Assembly: GCF_900090265.1 (NCBI RefSeq)
Contig: NZ_LT607752.1
Location: 6,392,001-6,456,000 of the forward strand
DNA from: Micromonospora rifamycinica
GTDB lineage: Bacteria > Actinomycetota > Actinomycetes > Mycobacteriales > Micromonosporaceae
Length of the DNA stretch: 64,000 nucleotides
Reading direction: 5' to 3'
In this document: positions 35,190 to 44,546 of the stretch, piece by piece
How positions within the stretch are numbered: position 1 is the stretch's first letter
Layout of the letters: every line of letters begins with the position of its first letter
The notes under the pieces: generated by a model
Databases searched by the model: none
Seen by the model: only the letters and a program-made list of their open reading frames with translations
What the model was told of the DNA's origin: nothing
Position numbers and translations under genes: made by a program

Positions 35190-36671
35190 TCAGGCGTCGG
35201 TACGGGGTGCCGGCCCGCCCGCTCCGGTGGGCTCCGACCGCCCGGGCTCTGCGGCGGACGGGGTGAGCGCGGCGGCGACCAGCAGACGGACACCGTAGAC
35301 CACGACGAGGGTGACGGAGCCGACGGCGGCGGCGGTGCCCACGGCCGTCGTGGCGACGTACCCGGCGGCGCTGCCCAGCGAGCCGAGGAAGATGGCGGTC
35401 GACACCCCCCACGGGTCGGTCCACTGCTGGCGCAGCCGCCGCCCGAAGCCGTCCCGCCCGGCCGGCGGGGTGGCGGCCGTGGTCGGTCGGTCCGTGGTCG
35501 GTCGGTCCGGGCCGGGGACGGCCGCCCGCCCGCCGGGCGGTGTCGCCGGCTCGGCCGGGCCGGTCCGGTGCGTCGCCGGTGGGGTCGAGGCGGACCAGGC
35601 CTGCGCCGGTGGGGTAGGGGTGGGCCAGGCGGTCGCCGGTGGGGTCGTCGCCGGGCCGGTCGGGGCGGATGGTGCCGGGAGGACGGTCGACATGGTCGGC
35701 CACGGGTCGACCGCCATCGGGACCGGGCCGTCCGGTGCGGCCGGGGTGACCGGCGGGGACACCGGCGCGACGGTGGACAGGGTACGGGGCAGCTGCTGGG
35801 TGGCGGCCGCGTCGGTGCCGGCCCGGAGCACCGACTGCAACGGCACGGCGGTGCCCGGGTGGGTGTCCCGGCCGAGCAGGCGGAGCAGCACCTCCTGGGC
35901 GGTCGGCCGGGCCCGGTGGTCCTTTTCCAGGCACTGTCCGATCAGGACGGCCAGCGGGCCGGAGAGCCCGATCAGCTCCGGCGGGTCGTGCAGGACCCGG
36001 TGCATCACCGCCGCGACCGGACCGGTGCGGAAGGGGGGCTGTCCGCCCGCGGCGAAGGCGATCGTCCCCGCCCAGGCGAAGACGTCGCTGGCCGGGCCGA
36101 CCTCGTCGTCCCGGAACCGTTCCGGGGCCATGTAGGGGGCGGTGCCCATGATGCGGTCGGTCATCGTCTCGGTGACGTCGAGCGCGCGGGCGATACCGAA
36201 GTCGATCACGCGCGGACCGTCCGCCCCGAGGATCACGTTGTCCGGCTTCAGGTCGCAGTGCACCACGTCGGACTGGTGGATCGCGGCCAGCGCGGTGGCG
36301 GTGCCCACGGCCAGCCGGTGCAGCGCGTTGCCGCTGATCGGACCCTGCTCGCGGACGTGCCGTTGCAGGGTGACGCCCTCGATGAACTCGCTGACCACGT
36401 ACGGCAGATCGCCGTCCACGTCGGCGAAGAGGATCTGCGCGGTGCAGAACGGCGCGACCCGGCGGGCGGCGGCGATCTCCTTGGCGAACTGGGACTTCGC
36501 CTTCGGGTGCTGGCGCAGGTCCACGTTGATGACCTTGACCGCGACCCACCGGCCGTGGTCGTCCCGGCCCAGGTAGACCACACCCTGCCCGCCCGCGCCG
36601 AGCCGGCCGACCAACTCGTACGGGCCGGCCTGGCGCGGATCCCGCGTGGTCAGCGGTGTCACGTCCGGCAT
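35190..36671 (-). CDS. Ser/Thr protein kinase (Pkn/Hanks-type) with C-terminal membrane anchor
   Basis: 493 aa. Kinase domain about residues 14-270: Gly loop GAGGQGVVYLG, VAIK-type Lys in WVAVKVI, HCDLKPDN (catalytic Asp140), DFG (Asp157), APE and the closing Arg. The activation loop has TMTDRIMGTAPYMAPE. A Pro/Thr/Ala-rich juxtamembrane region (about 290-420) precedes a hydrophobic C-terminus with probable TM helices (about 425-475). There is no PASTA domain. ATG 36671 was chosen because the DPRQAGPYELVGRL start follows naturally; ATG 36704 is the alternative. It lies upstream of the VWA gene and probably regulates or is regulated by that product. Confidence 0.88.
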   Translation of the reverse strand: MPDVTPLTTRDPRQAGPYELVGRLGAGGQGVVYLGRDDHGRWVAVKVINVDLRQHPKAKSQFAKEIAAARRVAPFCTAQILFADVDGDLPYVVSEFIEGVTLQRHVREQGPISGNALHRLAVGTATALAAIHQSDVVHCDLKPDNVILGADGPRVIDFGIARALDVTETMTDRIMGTAPYMAPERFRDDEVGPASDVFAWAGTIAFAAGGQPPFRTGPVAAVMHRVLHDPPELIGLSGPLAVLIGQCLEKDHRARPTAQEVLLRLLGRDTHPGTAVPLQSVLRAGTDAAATQQLPRTLSTVAPVSPPVTPAAPDGPVPMAVDPWPTMSTVLPAPSAPTGPATTPPATAWPTPTPPAQAWSASTPPATHRTGPAEPATPPGGRAAVPGPDRPTTDRPTTAATPPAGRDGFGRRLRQQWTDPWGVSTAIFLGSLGSAAGYVATTAVGTAAAVGSVTLVVVYGVRLLVAAALTPSAAEPGRSEPTGAGGPAPRTDA

Positions 36672-36875
36672 CGCTGTCGCTGCCCCTATCGGCCGGTGCT
36701 CCATTGCGCTGGTGCGTCGTGGATCGGCGACCCTGCCGGACGACAGGGGTATGGTGCCACGTCCGTGCCACCGTTGGCACCGCCGGCCGTCGGCGGGGAG
36801 GGCGCGCGGCGGTCGTCCGCGACGCCGCTCGGCCGTTCGGTGGAGGGTGGCGACCCGGCCGGCCGGTTCGGCGAC

Positions 36876-36881
36876 TAACCT
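36876..36881 (+). promoter_or_regulatory. Putative -10 box (TAACCT) for the leaderless Rrf2 gene
   Basis: TAACCT ends 7 nt before ATG 36889. Confidence 0.5.
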
Positions 36882-36888
36882 TGCGGCC

Positions 36889-37359
36889 ATGCGTCTCTCC
36901 GCTCGGGTCGACTATGCCCTCCGTGCGGCCGCCGAGCTGGCCTCGGTGGCCGACGGCGCGGAGGACGGCCGGTCGCGGCCCGTCACCGCCGAGCAGATCG
37001 CCCGCTCCCAGGACATTCCGCCGAAGTTCCTGGAGAGCATCCTGCTCCAGCTGCGCCGGGGTGGCGTCGTGCACGCGCAGCGCGGCCCGGAGGGTGGCTA
37101 CTGGCTGGCCAGGCCGGCGGCGGAGATCTCCCTGGCCGAGGTGATCCGGGTGATCGACGGTCCGCTGGCGCACGTCCGCGGGCAGCGCCCCGAGCAGCTC
37201 GGCTACCACGGCGCGGCACGGGCGTTGCAGGATGTCTGGATCGCCCTGCGGGCCAGCGAGCGGGAGATCCTGGAGCAGGTCAGCGTCGCCGACGTGGCGG
37301 CCGGGGTGCTGCCGGGGCGGATCAACGAGCTGGCCGCCGACCCGCGCGCCTGGAGCTAG
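36889..37359 (+). CDS. Rrf2-family transcriptional regulator, no cysteines
   Basis: 156 aa. The Rrf2 winged HTH is intact: RVDYALRAAAELA, then ARSQDIPPKFLESILLQLRR, then GPEGGYWLARPAAEISLAEV. The long helix follows. There is no Cys at all, so it cannot ligate an Fe-S cluster as IscR, NsrR or RsrR do. That places it with the CymR-like, non-cluster members that control sulfur genes. It is upstream of a TauE/SafE exporter gene in the same direction, and a sulfur-linked role is inferred. The start is chosen by TAACCT 7 nt before ATG 36889. The region just after the stop repeats the last codons (see repeat at 37348). Confidence 0.85.
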   Translation: MRLSARVDYALRAAAELASVADGAEDGRSRPVTAEQIARSQDIPPKFLESILLQLRRGGVVHAQRGPEGGYWLARPAAEISLAEVIRVIDGPLAHVRGQRPEQLGYHGAARALQDVWIALRASEREILEQVSVADVAAGVLPGRINELAADPRAWS

Positions 37360-37530
37360 CGCCGGGAGTCACCCTCCGCCTGGAGCTGAGCGCCGGGAGT
37401 CACCCCGCGGCCTGGAGCCGACGGTCGGGAGCTGACGGTCGGGAAGCGTCCCGTGCGCAGTGGTGGGCGGCGGGTGGCGTCCCGCGCGCTGGGAGCTGAG
37501 CGTCCGGAATCGTCCCGCGCGCCGGGAGGA
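37348..37530 (+). repeat. Decayed 30-bp-class repeats after the Rrf2 gene
   Basis: GCCTGGAGCT followed by (A/GA)GCGCCGGGAGTCACCC occurs at 37348 (the gene's own end) and 37378. Degenerate copies follow near 37410 and 37489. It shows tandem duplication of a gene tail. The remaining gap to 37714 holds the exporter ribosome site and no further gene. Confidence 0.6.
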
Positions 37531-37714
37531 CGGTGGAGCGGTCCGGCGGTAGTCGTCGCAGGTGTCGGGCCGCCCGTCCGGCGGGGTGACCGGCCGGCCG
37601 GGCCGGCGCGGCCGTCGGCGCGTCCCACCCACCGATCAGGGGGTTGACCCACGGGCCGTCATGCCGCATTGTCGACCAAGTTGATAGGAGATGCCGAGAA
37701 GTTCGGAGGGGTAC
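37360..37714. other. Gene-free stretch between Rrf2 and TauE genes
   Basis: Contains the decayed repeats above, a GC-rich stretch, and just before the exporter gene TTGTCGACC-AAGTTGATAGG (37673-37688 region), which may be an operator for the adjacent Rrf2 protein. No gene seen. Confidence 0.45.
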
Positions 37715-38809
37715 GTGCGCAAGCTTCTGGTGCTCGCCCTGGTGGGCCTGGCCGCGCAACTCGTCGATGGTGCCCTCGGCATGGCGTACGGGCTGACCTC
37801 GTCGACCCTGCTGCTCTTCGTCGGCGTCGCCCCGGCCGCCGCCTCGGCGTCGGTGCACCTCGCCGAGATCGGCACCACCCTCGCCGCCGGTGTCGCGCAC
37901 TGGCGGTTCGGCAACGTCGACTGGCGGGTGGTCACCCGGATCGCCCTGCCCGGCGCGGTCGGCGCGTTCGTCGGGGCCACCTTCCTCAGCTCCATCTCCA
38001 CCGAGAACGCCGCCCCGTGGATGGCCGGCATCCTGTTCACCCTCGGGGCGTACCTGCTGGTGCGCTTCTCCCGGCCGCTGCGCCAGCGTCCCGGTGCCGG
38101 GCGGCTGCGCGGCCGGTTCCTCGGCCCGCTCGGGCTGGTCGCCGGGTTCGTCGACGCCACCGGTGGCGGTGGATGGGGTCCGGTGGCCACCCCCGCGCTG
38201 CTGGTCTCCGGCCGGATGGAGCCGCGCAAGGTGATCGGGTCGGTGGACACCGCCGAGTTCGTGGTCGCCGGGGCGGCCAGCATCGGTTTCCTGATCGGCC
38301 TGGGCAGCGAGGGCTTCCTGCTGCCCACCGTCGCGGCGCTGCTGATCGGCGGCCTGATCGCCGCGCCGGTGGCCGCCTGGCTGGTCCGGATCGTCCCCGC
38401 CCAGCTGCTCGGCGCCACCATCGGCGGGGTGATCGTGCTGACCAACGCCCGGATCCTGCTCAACGCCGGTGACGCCGGGTCGACCACCCGCCCGGTGGTC
38501 TACGTGCTGCTCGCCGCGGGCTGGCTGGTCGCCCTGGTGCTGGCCGTCCGCGCGCTGCGCCGGACCCGCCATGCCCGTGCCATCGTCGACGCCCACGTCG
38601 CCGGCGCCGGGGTGGGGGCCGCCGCGGACGCGCCGGCCACCGCCGATGCCGGTGGGCGCGGTGGCCAGGACACCCACGGTGCCGCCGACGGCCCTGCCGG
38701 GGTCGACGGCCCTGCCGGGGTCGACGGCCGCGCCGCCGAGACGGCACCGGTTCCGGTCGGGTCCGCCCCGGGCACGCCCCCCGACCTGCTGGCCAGGGTC
38801 GAGCGCTGA
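37715..38809 (+). CDS. Sulfite exporter TauE/SafE-family membrane protein
   Basis: 364 aa with about eight TM helices in two similar halves, each starting with a glycine-rich helix (VDGALGMAYGLTSS, then DATGGGGWGPVATP), the TauE/SafE duplication. The family exports sulfite, sulfoacetate or other anions. The C-terminus (from about residue 295) is a hydrophilic Ala/Gly-rich tail with GPAGVDG repeats, variable in the family. GTG 37715 has GGAGG 5 nt upstream. An in-frame ATG at 37691 abuts its own possible ribosome site and is unlikely. The Rrf2 regulator upstream and the anion-exporter family suggest sulfur homeostasis. Confidence 0.86.
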   Translation: MRKLLVLALVGLAAQLVDGALGMAYGLTSSTLLLFVGVAPAAASASVHLAEIGTTLAAGVAHWRFGNVDWRVVTRIALPGAVGAFVGATFLSSISTENAAPWMAGILFTLGAYLLVRFSRPLRQRPGAGRLRGRFLGPLGLVAGFVDATGGGGWGPVATPALLVSGRMEPRKVIGSVDTAEFVVAGAASIGFLIGLGSEGFLLPTVAALLIGGLIAAPVAAWLVRIVPAQLLGATIGGVIVLTNARILLNAGDAGSTTRPVVYVLLAAGWLVALVLAVRALRRTRHARAIVDAHVAGAGVGAAADAPATADAGGRGGQDTHGAADGPAGVDGPAGVDGRAAETAPVPVGSAPGTPPDLLARVER

Positions 38810-38891
38810 CCCCGACCGGGTACGCCGGCAGCTCGGCCCCCGGCTCCGCCGCAGCGCAGCCCGTAGCTCGGCGCCCGGCTTCGCCGCTGGC

Positions 38892-40328
38892 TCAGTCCCC
38901 GGCCAGGATGTCGGTGGCGGCGGCCGACAGCAGGTCCCAGGCCCGGTCCACGTGCTCCGGCCGGGTCAGCGGTGAACCGACGGCCAGCCGCAGGGTGTAC
39001 CGGCCGTTGACCCTGGTGTGGGTCAGGTGCACCTGCCCGCTGTCGTTGACCCGGGCCAGCAGCGCCGCGCTCGCCTCGTCGCCGGCCCGCAACCGGAACG
39101 TGACCAGCGAGAACGGGTGCGGGGCGGCCAGCGCGAACCGGTCGTCGGCGCGTACCCGGGTGGCGAACCCGTCGGCCAGGGCGATCCCGGAACGCAGGTG
39201 CGCCCGCAGCCCCTCGACGCCGTACCAGCGCAGGACGAACCAGAGCTTGAGCGCCCGGAACCGGCGGCCCAGCGGGACCTGCCAGTCCCGGTAGTCGATC
39301 ACCGCACCCGATTCGCTGGCGGCGTTGCGCAGGAACTCCGGCATGACGGTCAGCGCCTCGATCAGCTCGCCCCGGTCGGCCACCCAGAAGGCGTCGCAGT
39401 CGAAGCCGGTGAGCAGCCACTTGTGCGGGTCGAAGCAGTACGAGTCGGCGTGCTCGACGCCGGCGTGTGACCAGCGCAGCTCGGGGCAGATCGCCGCCGC
39501 CCCGGCGTACGCGGCGTCGACGTGCAGCCAGACGCCGTACTCGGCGCAGATCGCGCCGATCTCCGGCAGCGGGTCGACGGCGGTGGTGGAGGTGGTGCCG
39601 ATCGTCGCCACCACGATCGCCGGCACCTCGCCGGCGGCCAGGTCCGCGACGATCGCCGCGCGCAGCGCCGCCGGCCGCATCGCCTGGGTCTGCGGATCCA
39701 CCTCGACCGTCCGGACGCCCTGCCCGCCGAGGCCGGCGATGCGGGCCGCCTTCTCGATCGAGGAGTGCCCGTGCGCCGAGGTGTACGCCCGGTACCGGCG
39801 GTCGACGCCCACCTCCCGCCAGCGGCCCCCGCTGGCCCGGTGCAGGGCGGCCAGGGTGGCGACCAGGGTCGCCGAGGAGGCCGAGTCCTGGATGACCCCG
39901 CCGCCGGGGCCGGTGGAGCGGAACGTCGCCGGCAGGTCCATCAGGTCGGCCAGCCAGTCCAGCACCACCGTCTCGAGTTCGGTGGCGGCGGGGCTGGTGG
40001 CCCAGAGCATGCCCTGGGTGCCGAGGCCCGAGCTGACCAGGTCGGCCAGCACGCTGGGGCCGCTGGTGTTGGCCGGGAAGTAGCCGAAGAAGCCGGGGTG
40101 CTGCCAGTGGGTGAGCCGGGGTACGACGATCCCGTCCAGGTCGGCCAGCATCGCCGCGACCGGCTCGCCGTGCGTGGGTGGGGTGGTCGGCAGGGCGGCG
40201 GTGACCGTGCCGGGCGGGTCCTGGGTGGTCACCGGGCGCTGGTCCAGCGTCCGCCAGTAGTCGGCGATCCAGTCGACCACGGCGTGACCGGCGCGGCGGA
40301 ACTCCTCGGGGTCCATGTGCTCTGCCAT
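38892..40328 (-). CDS. PLP-dependent group II amino-acid decarboxylase (aromatic type)
   Basis: 478 aa, the usual length. Aromatic L-amino-acid decarboxylase text: FFGYFPANTSGPSVLADL, SPAATELE, HSSIEKAARIAGLG, VWLHVDAAYAG (PLP-stacking region) and FDPHKWLL with the Schiff-base Lys303. It converts an L-amino acid such as tryptophan, tyrosine, DOPA or phenylalanine to the amine. The specificity is open. ATG 40328 is used; ATG 40316 is a possible alternative. It stands alone, between TauE (convergent) and the PL11 lyase (divergent). The 82-nt gap after it holds a roughly 30-bp imperfect repeat. Confidence 0.92.
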   Translation of the reverse strand: MAEHMDPEEFRRAGHAVVDWIADYWRTLDQRPVTTQDPPGTVTAALPTTPPTHGEPVAAMLADLDGIVVPRLTHWQHPGFFGYFPANTSGPSVLADLVSSGLGTQGMLWATSPAATELETVVLDWLADLMDLPATFRSTGPGGGVIQDSASSATLVATLAALHRASGGRWREVGVDRRYRAYTSAHGHSSIEKAARIAGLGGQGVRTVEVDPQTQAMRPAALRAAIVADLAAGEVPAIVVATIGTTSTTAVDPLPEIGAICAEYGVWLHVDAAYAGAAAICPELRWSHAGVEHADSYCFDPHKWLLTGFDCDAFWVADRGELIEALTVMPEFLRNAASESGAVIDYRDWQVPLGRRFRALKLWFVLRWYGVEGLRAHLRSGIALADGFATRVRADDRFALAAPHPFSLVTFRLRAGDEASAALLARVNDSGQVHLTHTRVNGRYTLRLAVGSPLTRPEHVDRAWDLLSAAATDILAGD

Positions 40329-40376
40329 GGGCCGAGTCGATCAGGTGGGCCGCCGGTGGGCAAGAGCGGCTCCGCC

Positions 40377-40406
40377 TTGTGCTGTCGGAAAGCGTTGTCC
40401 TACGAT
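40377..40406 (+). promoter_or_regulatory. Putative promoter for the CBM2-PL11 gene
   Basis: TTGTGC (40377-40382), 18-nt spacer, TACGAT (40401-40406). It lies 135 nt before GTG 40541 and is divergent from the decarboxylase gene. Confidence 0.4.
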
Positions 40407-40540
40407 CCAGCTGCGCGGAGTCAAGCTATGGACGTCGATGTAAGGTGTCCCGTCACCACCGTCAATGCGGGCGCAGTCCTCCGCCGGCTCGGGCAGGCCG
40501 GCGTCACCGCCCTGCGCTGACCTCTGTGAAAGGCGTTCCC

Positions 40541-42841
40541 GTGCACCTGAGTCCCACCCGTCGGCGAGCCGCGCTGCTCGCGGCCGCCGCGGCCACCACC
40601 CTCACCGCCGGCACCCTCACCGCCGTGACGGCCTCGGCCGCCGCCGCCGGCTGCCGAGTCGACTACAAGATCAGCAGTCAGTGGGGCGGCGGCTTCGGCG
40701 CCGACGTCACCGTCACCAATCTCGGCGACCCGCTCAACGGGTGGACGCTGACCTGGTCCTACACCGCCGGTCAGCAGGTCACCCAGGCGTGGAACGCCAC
40801 GGTCACCCAGTCCGGCGCGCAGGTCAGCGCCAGGGACGCCGGCTACAACGCGGCGCTGGGCACCAACGGCGCGGCGAACTTCGGCTTCAACGCCTCGTGG
40901 AACGACGCCAGCAACCCGGTGCCGGCGAGCTTCGCCCTCAACGGCACGACCTGCACCGGCGGCACCGCGCCGACCACCGCGCCCCCGACGACACCGCCGC
41001 CGACCACGCCCCCACCCACCACGCCGCCGCCGACCACCCCGCCTCCGACGACACCGCCGCCGACCACGCCCCCGCCGACCGACCCGCCCGCCGGGGCCAA
41101 GCAGATGGAGGATCTCGACCGGGGGCTGATCAGCGTGCGTTCCGGCAACGGGAACCTGGTCTCCTGGCGGCTGCTCGGCACCGAGACCTCCGGGGTGTCG
41201 TTCAACCTCTACCGGGGCTCCACCAGGGTCAACGCCTCGCCGCTCACCGGTGCCACCAACTACCTCGACAGCGGGGCGGCGGCCGGCTCGGCGTACACCG
41301 TGCGGGCCGTGGTGAACGGTGCCGAGCAGGCGGCGTCCGCGCCCGCGCTCCAGTTCACCAACGGCTACCTCGACGTGCCGATCCAGCCGCCGGCCGGGGG
41401 CACCACCCCGAGCGGGGAGGCGTACAGCTACTCGGCCAACGACGCGAGCGTCGGTGACCTCGACGGCGACGGCGACTACGAGATCGTGCTCAAGTGGGAT
41501 CCGTCCAACGCCAAGGACAACAGCCAGTCCGGCTACACCGGCAACGTCTACGTCGACGCGTACACCCTGACCGGCAGCCGGTTGTGGCGCATCGACCTGG
41601 GTCGCAACATCCGGGCCGGGGCCCACTACACCCAGTTCCAGGTGTACGACTACGACGGCGACGGCCGGGCCGAGGTGGCGATGAAGACCGCCGACGGCAC
41701 CCGCTCCGGCACCGGTCAGCTGATCGGCTCGTCGTCGGCGGACTACCGCAACTCCAGCGGCTACGTGCTCTCCGGCCCGGAGTACCTGACCATGTTCAAC
41801 GGGCAGACCGGCGCGATCGCCTCCACCGTCAACTACGACCCGCCGCGCGGCACCGTCTCCTCCTGGGGCGACTCGTACGGCAACCGGGTCGACCGGTTCC
41901 TCGCCGGCACCGCCTACCTGGACGGGCAGCGGCCGTCCCTGATCATGGCGCGCGGCTACTACACCCGGGCGGTCGTCGCCGCCTGGGACTTCCGCAACGG
42001 CGCGCTGACCAAGCGGTGGACGTTCGACTCGAACGCCTCCGGCAACTCCGCGGCGGCCGGTCAGGGCAACCACCAGCTCTCCGTCGCCGACGTGGACACC
42101 GACGGCCGTCAGGAGATCGTCTACGGCGCGGCCACCATCGACGACAACGGCCGGCTGCTCTACTCGACCGGCAACGGTCACGGCGACGCCCTGCACGTCG
42201 GTGACCTGGACCCGGGCCGGTCCGGCCTGGAGGTCTTCAAGGTCGACGAGGACGCCAGCAAGCCCAGCTCGTACTTCGCCGACGCGCGGACCGGCCAGAT
42301 CATCTGGAAGAGCCCGGCCAACGGCGACAACGGCCGGGGCGTCTCGGCCGACATCTGGGCCGGCAGCCCCGGTGCCGAGTCGTGGTCGGCGGCGGTCGAC
42401 GGGCTGGCCAACACCCGGGGCCAGAACGTCGGCCGCAAGCCGTCGTCGACGAACTTCCTCGCCTGGTGGGACGGTGACCCGGTGCGGGAACTCCTCGACG
42501 CCACCAAGATCGACAAGTACGGCACCGGCGGCGAGACCCGGCTGCTCACCGGCAGCGACGTGGCCTCCAACAACGGCACCAAGTCGACCCCGGCGCTCTC
42601 CGGCGACATCCTCGGCGACTGGCGCGAGGAGGTGATCTGGCGGACCAGCGACAGCCGGGCGCTGCGGATCTACAGCACGCCCACCCAGACCGGCACCCGG
42701 ATCTACACGCTGATGCACGACCCGCAGTACCGGGCGGCGATCGCCTGGCAGAACACCGCCTACAACCAGCCGCCGCACCCGGGGTTCTTCATCGGCGACG
42801 GCATGTCCACCCCGCCCACGCCCAACATCTACCTGCGCTGA
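40541..42841 (+). CDS. Secreted rhamnogalacturonan lyase (PL11-type) with CBM2
   Basis: 766 aa. The signal peptide ends near residue 33. CBM2 (about 36-137; YKISSQWGGGFGADVTV, NGWTLTWSY) binds polysaccharide. A Thr-Pro linker of repeated PPPTT (about 140-185) follows. The catalytic part (about 186-766) has the eight-bladed propeller text of YesW/YesX lyases: MEDLDRGLISVRSGNGNL, calcium-binding DLDGDGDYEIVLKWDPSN, YDYDGDGRAEVAMKTADG, then GDILGDWREEVIW. It beta-eliminates the rhamnogalacturonan I backbone of pectin. GTG 40541 has AAAGG 8 nt upstream. A strong terminator follows. It fits plant-biomass degradation. Confidence 0.92.
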   Translation: MHLSPTRRRAALLAAAAATTLTAGTLTAVTASAAAAGCRVDYKISSQWGGGFGADVTVTNLGDPLNGWTLTWSYTAGQQVTQAWNATVTQSGAQVSARDAGYNAALGTNGAANFGFNASWNDASNPVPASFALNGTTCTGGTAPTTAPPTTPPPTTPPPTTPPPTTPPPTTPPPTTPPPTDPPAGAKQMEDLDRGLISVRSGNGNLVSWRLLGTETSGVSFNLYRGSTRVNASPLTGATNYLDSGAAAGSAYTVRAVVNGAEQAASAPALQFTNGYLDVPIQPPAGGTTPSGEAYSYSANDASVGDLDGDGDYEIVLKWDPSNAKDNSQSGYTGNVYVDAYTLTGSRLWRIDLGRNIRAGAHYTQFQVYDYDGDGRAEVAMKTADGTRSGTGQLIGSSSADYRNSSGYVLSGPEYLTMFNGQTGAIASTVNYDPPRGTVSSWGDSYGNRVDRFLAGTAYLDGQRPSLIMARGYYTRAVVAAWDFRNGALTKRWTFDSNASGNSAAAGQGNHQLSVADVDTDGRQEIVYGAATIDDNGRLLYSTGNGHGDALHVGDLDPGRSGLEVFKVDEDASKPSSYFADARTGQIIWKSPANGDNGRGVSADIWAGSPGAESWSAAVDGLANTRGQNVGRKPSSTNFLAWWDGDPVRELLDATKIDKYGTGGETRLLTGSDVASNNGTKSTPALSGDILGDWREEVIWRTSDSRALRIYSTPTQTGTRIYTLMHDPQYRAAIAWQNTAYNQPPHPGFFIGDGMSTPPTPNIYLR

Positions 42842-42920
42842 CCGCTCCGGTCCGGCGCTGACCGGGCCTGGGCTGCACCGGCCCTGACCAGGCCGGCTGC
42901 CGTCGGGGCCGGAAAAGCAG

Positions 42921-42967
42921 GCACCGGGTCGCCAGCCGCGGAATCCGCTCAGCTGGCGACCCGGTGC
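42921..42967 (+). terminator. Strong hairpin terminator after the lyase gene
   Basis: A perfect 16-bp stem (GCACCGGGTCGCCAGC at 42921 with its complement ending 42967) and a loop containing a small nested GCGG/CCGC stem. The rest of the 238-nt gap has no gene. Confidence 0.8.
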
Positions 42968-43079
42968 ACCACACCGCAGCACCCCCGACCCGTCCCGACC
43001 GGGAGTGCCGTACCACCACCGGTCATAAAGTTAGAGGTCCTGCGCGACGGTAGGGTGACGTCGCTATGAAGAGCGTGTT

Positions 43080-44090
43080 TCAGGCGCTCCGGGTGAGCCC
43101 GCCGGCCACCTTCTCGGCCACCAGCTCGAAGGAGCGCACCCGGTCGGCCACGTCGTACACCATCGTGGTGAGCATCAGCTCGTTCGCACCGGTGCGGGCC
43201 AGCAGCTCGGTGAGCTGCCGGCGGACCGTCTCGGGCGAACCCATCGCCTGGCCGTCGCGGCGCTGCCGGACGAACTCCCGCTCGATCTCGGTGTACGGGT
43301 ACCGGGCGGCCTCCTCCGGGCTGGTCAGCGGCTCGGGCCGTCCGCTGCGCAGCTTGAGGAACGACAGCGCGCTCGGCCCGGTCAGCCACTCGGCCCGCTC
43401 GTCGGTGTCGGCGCAGACCACGTTCACCGCCACCATCGCGTACGGCTCGGCCAGCCAGCGGGAGGGCCGGAAGTGCTGCCGGTAGAGCTGGAGCGCGGGC
43501 AGGGTGTGCTGCGCGCTGAAGTGGTGCGCGAAGGAGAACGGCAGGCCGAGCAGGCCGGCGAGCTGTGCGCTGAACCCGCTGGAGCCGAGCAGCCAGACCG
43601 CCGGGGACTGGCCCAGCCCCGGGGTGGCGGTGATCGCGCCCGGATCGTCGCCGCTGAAGTAGTTCATCAGGTCGGCCAGCTCCCGGGGGAAGCCCTCCGC
43701 CGACAACCCCTCCATGGTGCGGCGCAGGGCCAGCGCGGTCCGCTGGTCGGTGCCCGGCGCGCGGCCGATGCCCAGGTCGATCCGGCCGGGGTGCAGCGCC
43801 TCCAGGGTGCCGAACTGCTCGGCGACGACCAGCGGCGCGTGGTTGGGCAGCATCACCCCGCCCGAGCCCAGCCGGATCGTGGTGGTGTGCGCCGCCAGGT
43901 GGGCGAGCAGCACTGCCGGCGCGGAGCTGGCGATCGCCGGCATGTTGTGGTGCTCGGCCACCCAGAACCGGCGGTAGCCCAGCTCCTCGGTGCGGCGGGC
44001 CAGCTCGGTGGTGTGCCCGAGCGCCTCTGCGGCGGTGGCTCCGGCGGCGACGGGAGCAAGGTCAAGGACAGACAACGGTACGTCGATCAC
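43080..44090 (-). CDS. LLM-class flavin-dependent oxidoreductase (MsnO8-like)
   Basis: 336 aa luciferase-like TIM barrel. LSVLDLAPVAAGATAAEAL at the start, YRRFWVAEHHNMPAIASSAPA (flavin-contacting His), LGSGGVMLPNHAPLVVAEQFG and GRIDLGIGRAPGTD match the MsnO8-like LLM subgroup, whose members are FMN/F420-type oxidoreductases of unclear substrate. GTG 44090 is chosen because VIDVPLSVLDLAP is the normal start of the family; the longer frame upstream is a Pro/Arg low-complexity artefact. It is convergent with the lyase gene and divergent from the small secreted protein gene. Confidence 0.88.
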   Translation of the reverse strand: MIDVPLSVLDLAPVAAGATAAEALGHTTELARRTEELGYRRFWVAEHHNMPAIASSAPAVLLAHLAAHTTTIRLGSGGVMLPNHAPLVVAEQFGTLEALHPGRIDLGIGRAPGTDQRTALALRRTMEGLSAEGFPRELADLMNYFSGDDPGAITATPGLGQSPAVWLLGSSGFSAQLAGLLGLPFSFAHHFSAQHTLPALQLYRQHFRPSRWLAEPYAMVAVNVVCADTDERAEWLTGPSALSFLKLRSGRPEPLTSPEEAARYPYTEIEREFVRQRRDGQAMGSPETVRRQLTELLARTGANELMLTTMVYDVADRVRSFELVAEKVAGGLTRSA

Positions 44091-44546
44091 GCCATTTCCC
44101 AACCCGTTGCGGCCCGGATGTGTTCCCCGGGGCGATGGCCCGCCGGGGTCGACGGGCACGTCGGGGGCTCCGCGCGGGCTCGGCCGGGCGGGGCCGGCCG
44201 GGCGGGGCCGGGGGTAGGCGCGGGCCGGGGGTGGGCGCGGCCGGGCGGGTTCGGCGGGCACGTCGACGGCCCCGGCACCCGTCGCGGCCCACCGCCTTTG
44301 TGCCTTTCGCCGGGATCAACACTTATGCGGCTCGGGGATCTCTCGATAGCGGCCGGCATGGTAATTGGTGTGAATGCGCGGAGGGCTGGCGGCGTAATCC
44401 CGGCGCACTTTTTCCGGCGCGGGGTTGACGCCCTCCGGCCCCGGCTGCCAGCATCTACCTGCACCATCCGATATCCCGCCGGGCGGTCGGCCCGGGGGGT
44501 GATCTCAGAAATAGGATCCTGGTGATCCAGAAGCGGGGGAAAGAAA
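44091..44546. other. Long upstream region of the small secreted protein gene
   Basis: A GC-only low-complexity block (GGGCGGGGCCGG-type units, about 44180-44250) is followed by a less GC-rich stretch with a candidate promoter (44425-44454) and GGATCC-type dyads near 44515. No gene is seen. Confidence 0.5.
44425..44454 (+). promoter_or_regulatory. Putative promoter for the small secreted protein gene
   Basis: TTGACG (44425-44430), 18-nt spacer, CAGCAT (44449-44454), about 90 nt before ATG 44547. The -10 match is weak. Confidence 0.35.
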
